Positions 7,632-8,825 of a DNA stretch of 8,825 nt are shown piece after piece (position 1 is the first letter of the stretch; every line of letters begins with the position of its first letter). The position numbers and the translations under genes are program-made. Source of the stretch: a bacterium (GTDB lineage Bacteria > Krumholzibacteriota > Krumholzibacteriia > LZORAL124-64-63). The DNA is taken from assembly GCA_018652925.1 (NCBI GenBank), contig JABIBH010000174.1, forward strand, positions 1-8,825, read 5' to 3'. The notes under the pieces were generated by a model. It was not told the origin of the DNA, made no database searches, and worked only from the letters and a program-made list of their open reading frames with translations.

Positions 7632-7911
7632 CTGCACTTTCACCTTCAGGTTCAGCCAGATCTACTTCAATTAGTTTTACCAACGATGCCAAAGCTTCAG
7701 TTTCATCAGAGCCATCTGCTTCAAGATCAACAGAACATCCATAGCCAGCTGCAAGGCTGGCCAATCCCATTATGCTCTTGGCATTGGCAACTCTACCATT
7801 GAACTCAACCATTACCTCGGCAGAATACTGTTTTGCAACTTTTACAATTCGGCCAGCAGCTCTAAGATGAAATCCAACCGGATCTGATACTACTGCAGTT
7901 GCTTTTTTCAC
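7618..7911 (-). CDS. ptsH: HPr phosphocarrier protein with atypical His15 loop and acidic tail
   Basis: HPr accepts phosphate from EI on His15 and hands it to the sugar-specific EIIA. The 97-residue protein keeps the fold landmarks: DPVGFHLRAAGRIVKVAKQY at 10-29 with His15 and Arg17, and NAKSIMGLASLAAGYG at 43-58 with Ser46, the site used by HPr kinase/phosphorylase. The loop reads GFHLRAA rather than the common GLHARPA, with Leu at 16 and Ala at 18. The body ends near residue 85 (usual length 85-90), followed by an acidic tail, AEPEGESADGSN, whose codons also carry the ribosome site and start of ptsI. The start is GTG, supported by a near-ideal GAGGAGG 5 bases upstream. It lies 32 bases after the EIID stop. 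The Ser46 context suggests an hprK gene elsewhere in the genome; none is in this window. Confidence 0.95.
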   Translation of the reverse strand: MKKATAVVSDPVGFHLRAAGRIVKVAKQYSAEVMVEFNGRVANAKSIMGLASLAAGYGCSVDLEADGSDETEALASLVKLIEVDLAEPEGESADGSN

Positions 7912-7916
7912 TTTAT

Positions 7917-7923
7917 CCTCCTC
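7917..7923 (-). promoter_or_regulatory. Strong ribosome binding site fixing the GTG start of HPr
   Basis: GAGGAGG on the minus strand, followed by the spacer ATAAA and GTG at 7909-7911. It is the best Shine-Dalgarno match in the window and is part of a tandem octamer duplication (7919-7934). It suggests HPr is translated strongly despite the GTG start. Confidence 0.85.
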
Positions 7924-7934
7924 AACTCCTCAAC
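7919..7934 (-). repeat. Tandem 8-bp repeat in the HPr leader
   Basis: On the minus strand the octamer GTTGAGGA occurs twice head to tail, directly before the final GG of the ribosome site. This puts a second GAGGAG-like element 8 bases upstream of the functional one. It is probably a small slippage duplication, but it offers the ribosome a second, out-of-spacing landing site. Confidence 0.7.
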
Positions 7935-7943
7935 AGAGTTAAT

Positions 7944-8693
7944 TTACAAATATGACAGAACTGCCAATACAGGCAGCATTGTTAGCACAATCCCCTCAAC
8001 AGGCATTTTCCTTTTTAAAATAACAAATGAAATCACACCTGTAACCATGACATAAATATTGGATACTGCACCAGTTGTATCACTATTTTGATACACCCAT
8101 ACTACAACTAATCCAGCTAAAATCCCAGCCAAAAGTGTTGCAACATGCCTGGCTATTCCAATCGATTTATGCCAAACAGATTTTGTCATCAAATCAGCTA
8201 TATCCAGACCCAACTCGAAACCAATATTTAGTGATTTCCAACGCAATATCAATTGAGCAATAGCAAACAACAAAACGGGCAAAAGCGCCGTCTGCGGTCC
8301 ACAGCACAAACCAGTTACAATTGAGAGTGACAATAACGCCGGCCTGAGTCCCAGCCAGAATAACTGATCACCAAGAGAGGCCAATGCCCTGCCCAGAGAC
8401 TCTTTATAGCTCGATATTAAATGCTCGGGGTGTTCACAGTTTTCATCTTCAAGCCTAATCAACCCACCTATCAGGAAGTTTGCATAATAGGGATTTGTAT
8501 TGAAGTATGCCAGATGTCGTCGACAAAAGATTACTTTTTCTTTCAATAAAAGACTACTTGATTCAAGCCATGGATATAATACATAAATCAAGCCCAGACT
8601 TTGCATTCTTCTTGAGGTCCATGAAGATTGTAAGGCAAGACTTCTGAAAAACAGTCTTTTTCGTATCTTGCGTAGAGTTTTGGTTTTGGACAT
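7944..8693 (-). CDS. PTS mannose/fructose/sorbose-family EIID membrane component
   Basis: EIID is the second membrane subunit of mannose-family PTS permeases; with EIIC it forms the channel that takes up the sugar. The 249 residues from the ATG show the family pattern: RSLALQSSWTSRRMQSLG at 17-34, RRHLAYFNTNPY at 58-69, LASLGDQLFWLGLRP at 104-118, and RWKSLNIGFELG at 151-162. Hydrophobic segments then follow at about 182-202, 210-226 and 231-248. The start is set by AAAGGA (8702-8707), 8 bases upstream, and by the TAATG junction with the EIIC stop. An upstream in-frame TTG (8760-8762) would read out of frame through EIIC codons and give a Cys-rich, family-unlike N-terminus, so I reject it. 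The protein is slightly shorter than E. coli ManZ (about 280). The transported sugar cannot be told from EIID. Confidence 0.93.
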   Translation of the reverse strand: MSKTKTLRKIRKRLFFRSLALQSSWTSRRMQSLGLIYVLYPWLESSSLLLKEKVIFCRRHLAYFNTNPYYANFLIGGLIRLEDENCEHPEHLISSYKESLGRALASLGDQLFWLGLRPALLSLSIVTGLCCGPQTALLPVLLFAIAQLILRWKSLNIGFELGLDIADLMTKSVWHKSIGIARHVATLLAGILAGLVVVWVYQNSDTTGAVSNIYVMVTGVISFVILKRKMPVEGIVLTMLPVLAVLSYL

Positions 8694-8825
8694 TATCCTA
8701 ATCCTTTGACAAGAGTCAGAATAACAGCAGTTGCAACAGAACCAGCACCCAGTAAAATCCAACCTCTATGCCTGACATAGAGTTCAATTATGGAAGAAAT
8801 ACCCACAGCAACAGTCAACATAGGG
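8693..8825 (-). CDS. PTS EIIC component, C-terminal fragment (gene continues past right edge)
   Basis: An open frame enters from the right edge (first complete codon at 8822-8824) and encodes 43 residues: PMLTVAVGISSIIELYVRHR, then a hydrophobic helix GWILLGAGSVATAVILTLVK, ending KGLG. It stops with TAA at 8693-8695. The stop shares one base with the EIID start (TAATG), the usual coupling of EIIC to EIID in mannose-family operons. The hydrophobic character fits the end of a membrane EIIC. The assignment rests mainly on position directly before EIID, since the fragment is too short for family motifs. No stop interrupts the frame within the window. Confidence 0.72.
   Translation of the reverse strand, partial: PMLTVAVGISSIIELYVRHRGWILLGAGSVATAVILTLVKGLG

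Larger units (their letters stand above)
2728..8825 (-). other. Probable single operon: EIIC-EIID-ptsH-ptsI-PGI/PMI-nucleotidyltransferase-metK
   Basis: Seven genes run in one direction with junctions of +1 overlap (TAATG), 32-base gap, 14-base overlap, 9-base gap, 3-base gap and 4-base overlap (ATGA), ending at the terminator at 2678-2715. No internal terminator hairpin or obvious promoter is seen between them. The promoter must lie beyond 8825 or within coding sequence. Co-transcription is inferred from spacing. Confidence 0.8.

Noticed and set aside
7632..7643. GTG start giving EI four more residues
   Set aside because: The ATG at 7629-7631 starts EI at the usual distance from the GIAASPG motif and has GGTGA at good spacing. 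The GTG would have a poorly placed ribosome site.
7927..7942. Small stem (AACTC/GAGTT) between EIID and HPr as an attenuator
   Set aside because: Only 5 bp, no T-tract, and it overlaps the tandem repeat and ribosome site, so pairing is likely incidental.
8694..8762. In-frame TTG extension of EIID (23 extra residues, Cys-rich)
   Set aside because: It overlaps the end of the EIIC gene in another frame, has no family similarity, and the ATG at 8693 has a well-spaced ribosome site.
1..8825. Mobile element, CRISPR array, tRNA/rRNA or defence genes
   Set aside because: I saw no direct-repeat array, transposase or integrase motif, tRNA cloverleaf or attachment-site duplication; gene packing is continuous.

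Overview
The window looks like chromosomal DNA from a Gram-negative (diderm) bacterium. It carries lptF/lptG, which encode inner-membrane parts of the lipopolysaccharide export machine, and a gene for a lipobox-bearing secreted lipoprotein. The sequence is moderately AT-rich and densely coding, and base composition looks even by eye. There is no RNA gene, CRISPR array, insertion sequence or integrase. A mannose-family PTS, an HPr with an intact Ser46 site, and a lipoprotein with PKD and lamin-tail domains would fit a deltaproteobacterial-like or FCB-type lineage. That placement is a low-confidence guess.

Layout. (1) Positions 1-1417, plus strand: the 3' end of lptF and a complete lptG, joined by an ATGA overlap. 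(2) 1418-1524: an intergenic stretch with a perfect 10-bp inverted repeat. (3) 1525-2664, plus strand: a lipoprotein with an N-terminal PKD domain, a central lamin-tail domain and a second PKD-like half at the C-terminus. (4) 2678-2715: a strong hairpin with an A-tract on one side and a T-tract on the other, placed to stop transcription from both directions. (5) 2728-8825, minus strand: one tightly packed gene train, transcribed right to left as EIIC (partial), EIID, HPr, EI, phosphoglucose/phosphomannose isomerase, sugar-1-phosphate nucleotidyltransferase, metK. Junctions are overlaps or gaps of at most 32 bp. Its promoter and first genes lie beyond the right edge. No gene-free stretch exceeds 110 bases.

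How the minus-strand genes may work together: EI takes phosphate from phosphoenolpyruvate and gives it to HPr. The mannose-type permease (EIIC and EIID here, EIIA/EIIB presumably upstream) imports a hexose as its 6-phosphate. The isomerase interconverts mannose-6-P, fructose-6-P and glucose-6-P, and the nucleotidyltransferase activates a hexose-1-phosphate for glycan synthesis. MetK, which makes S-adenosylmethionine, is the last gene and is translationally coupled to the nucleotidyltransferase. I see no clear evidence for a wholly new system. The most unusual points are this PTS-to-nucleotide-sugar-to-SAM operon, an HPr with a non-standard phosphorylation loop, the lipoprotein architecture, and the inverted repeat upstream of it.
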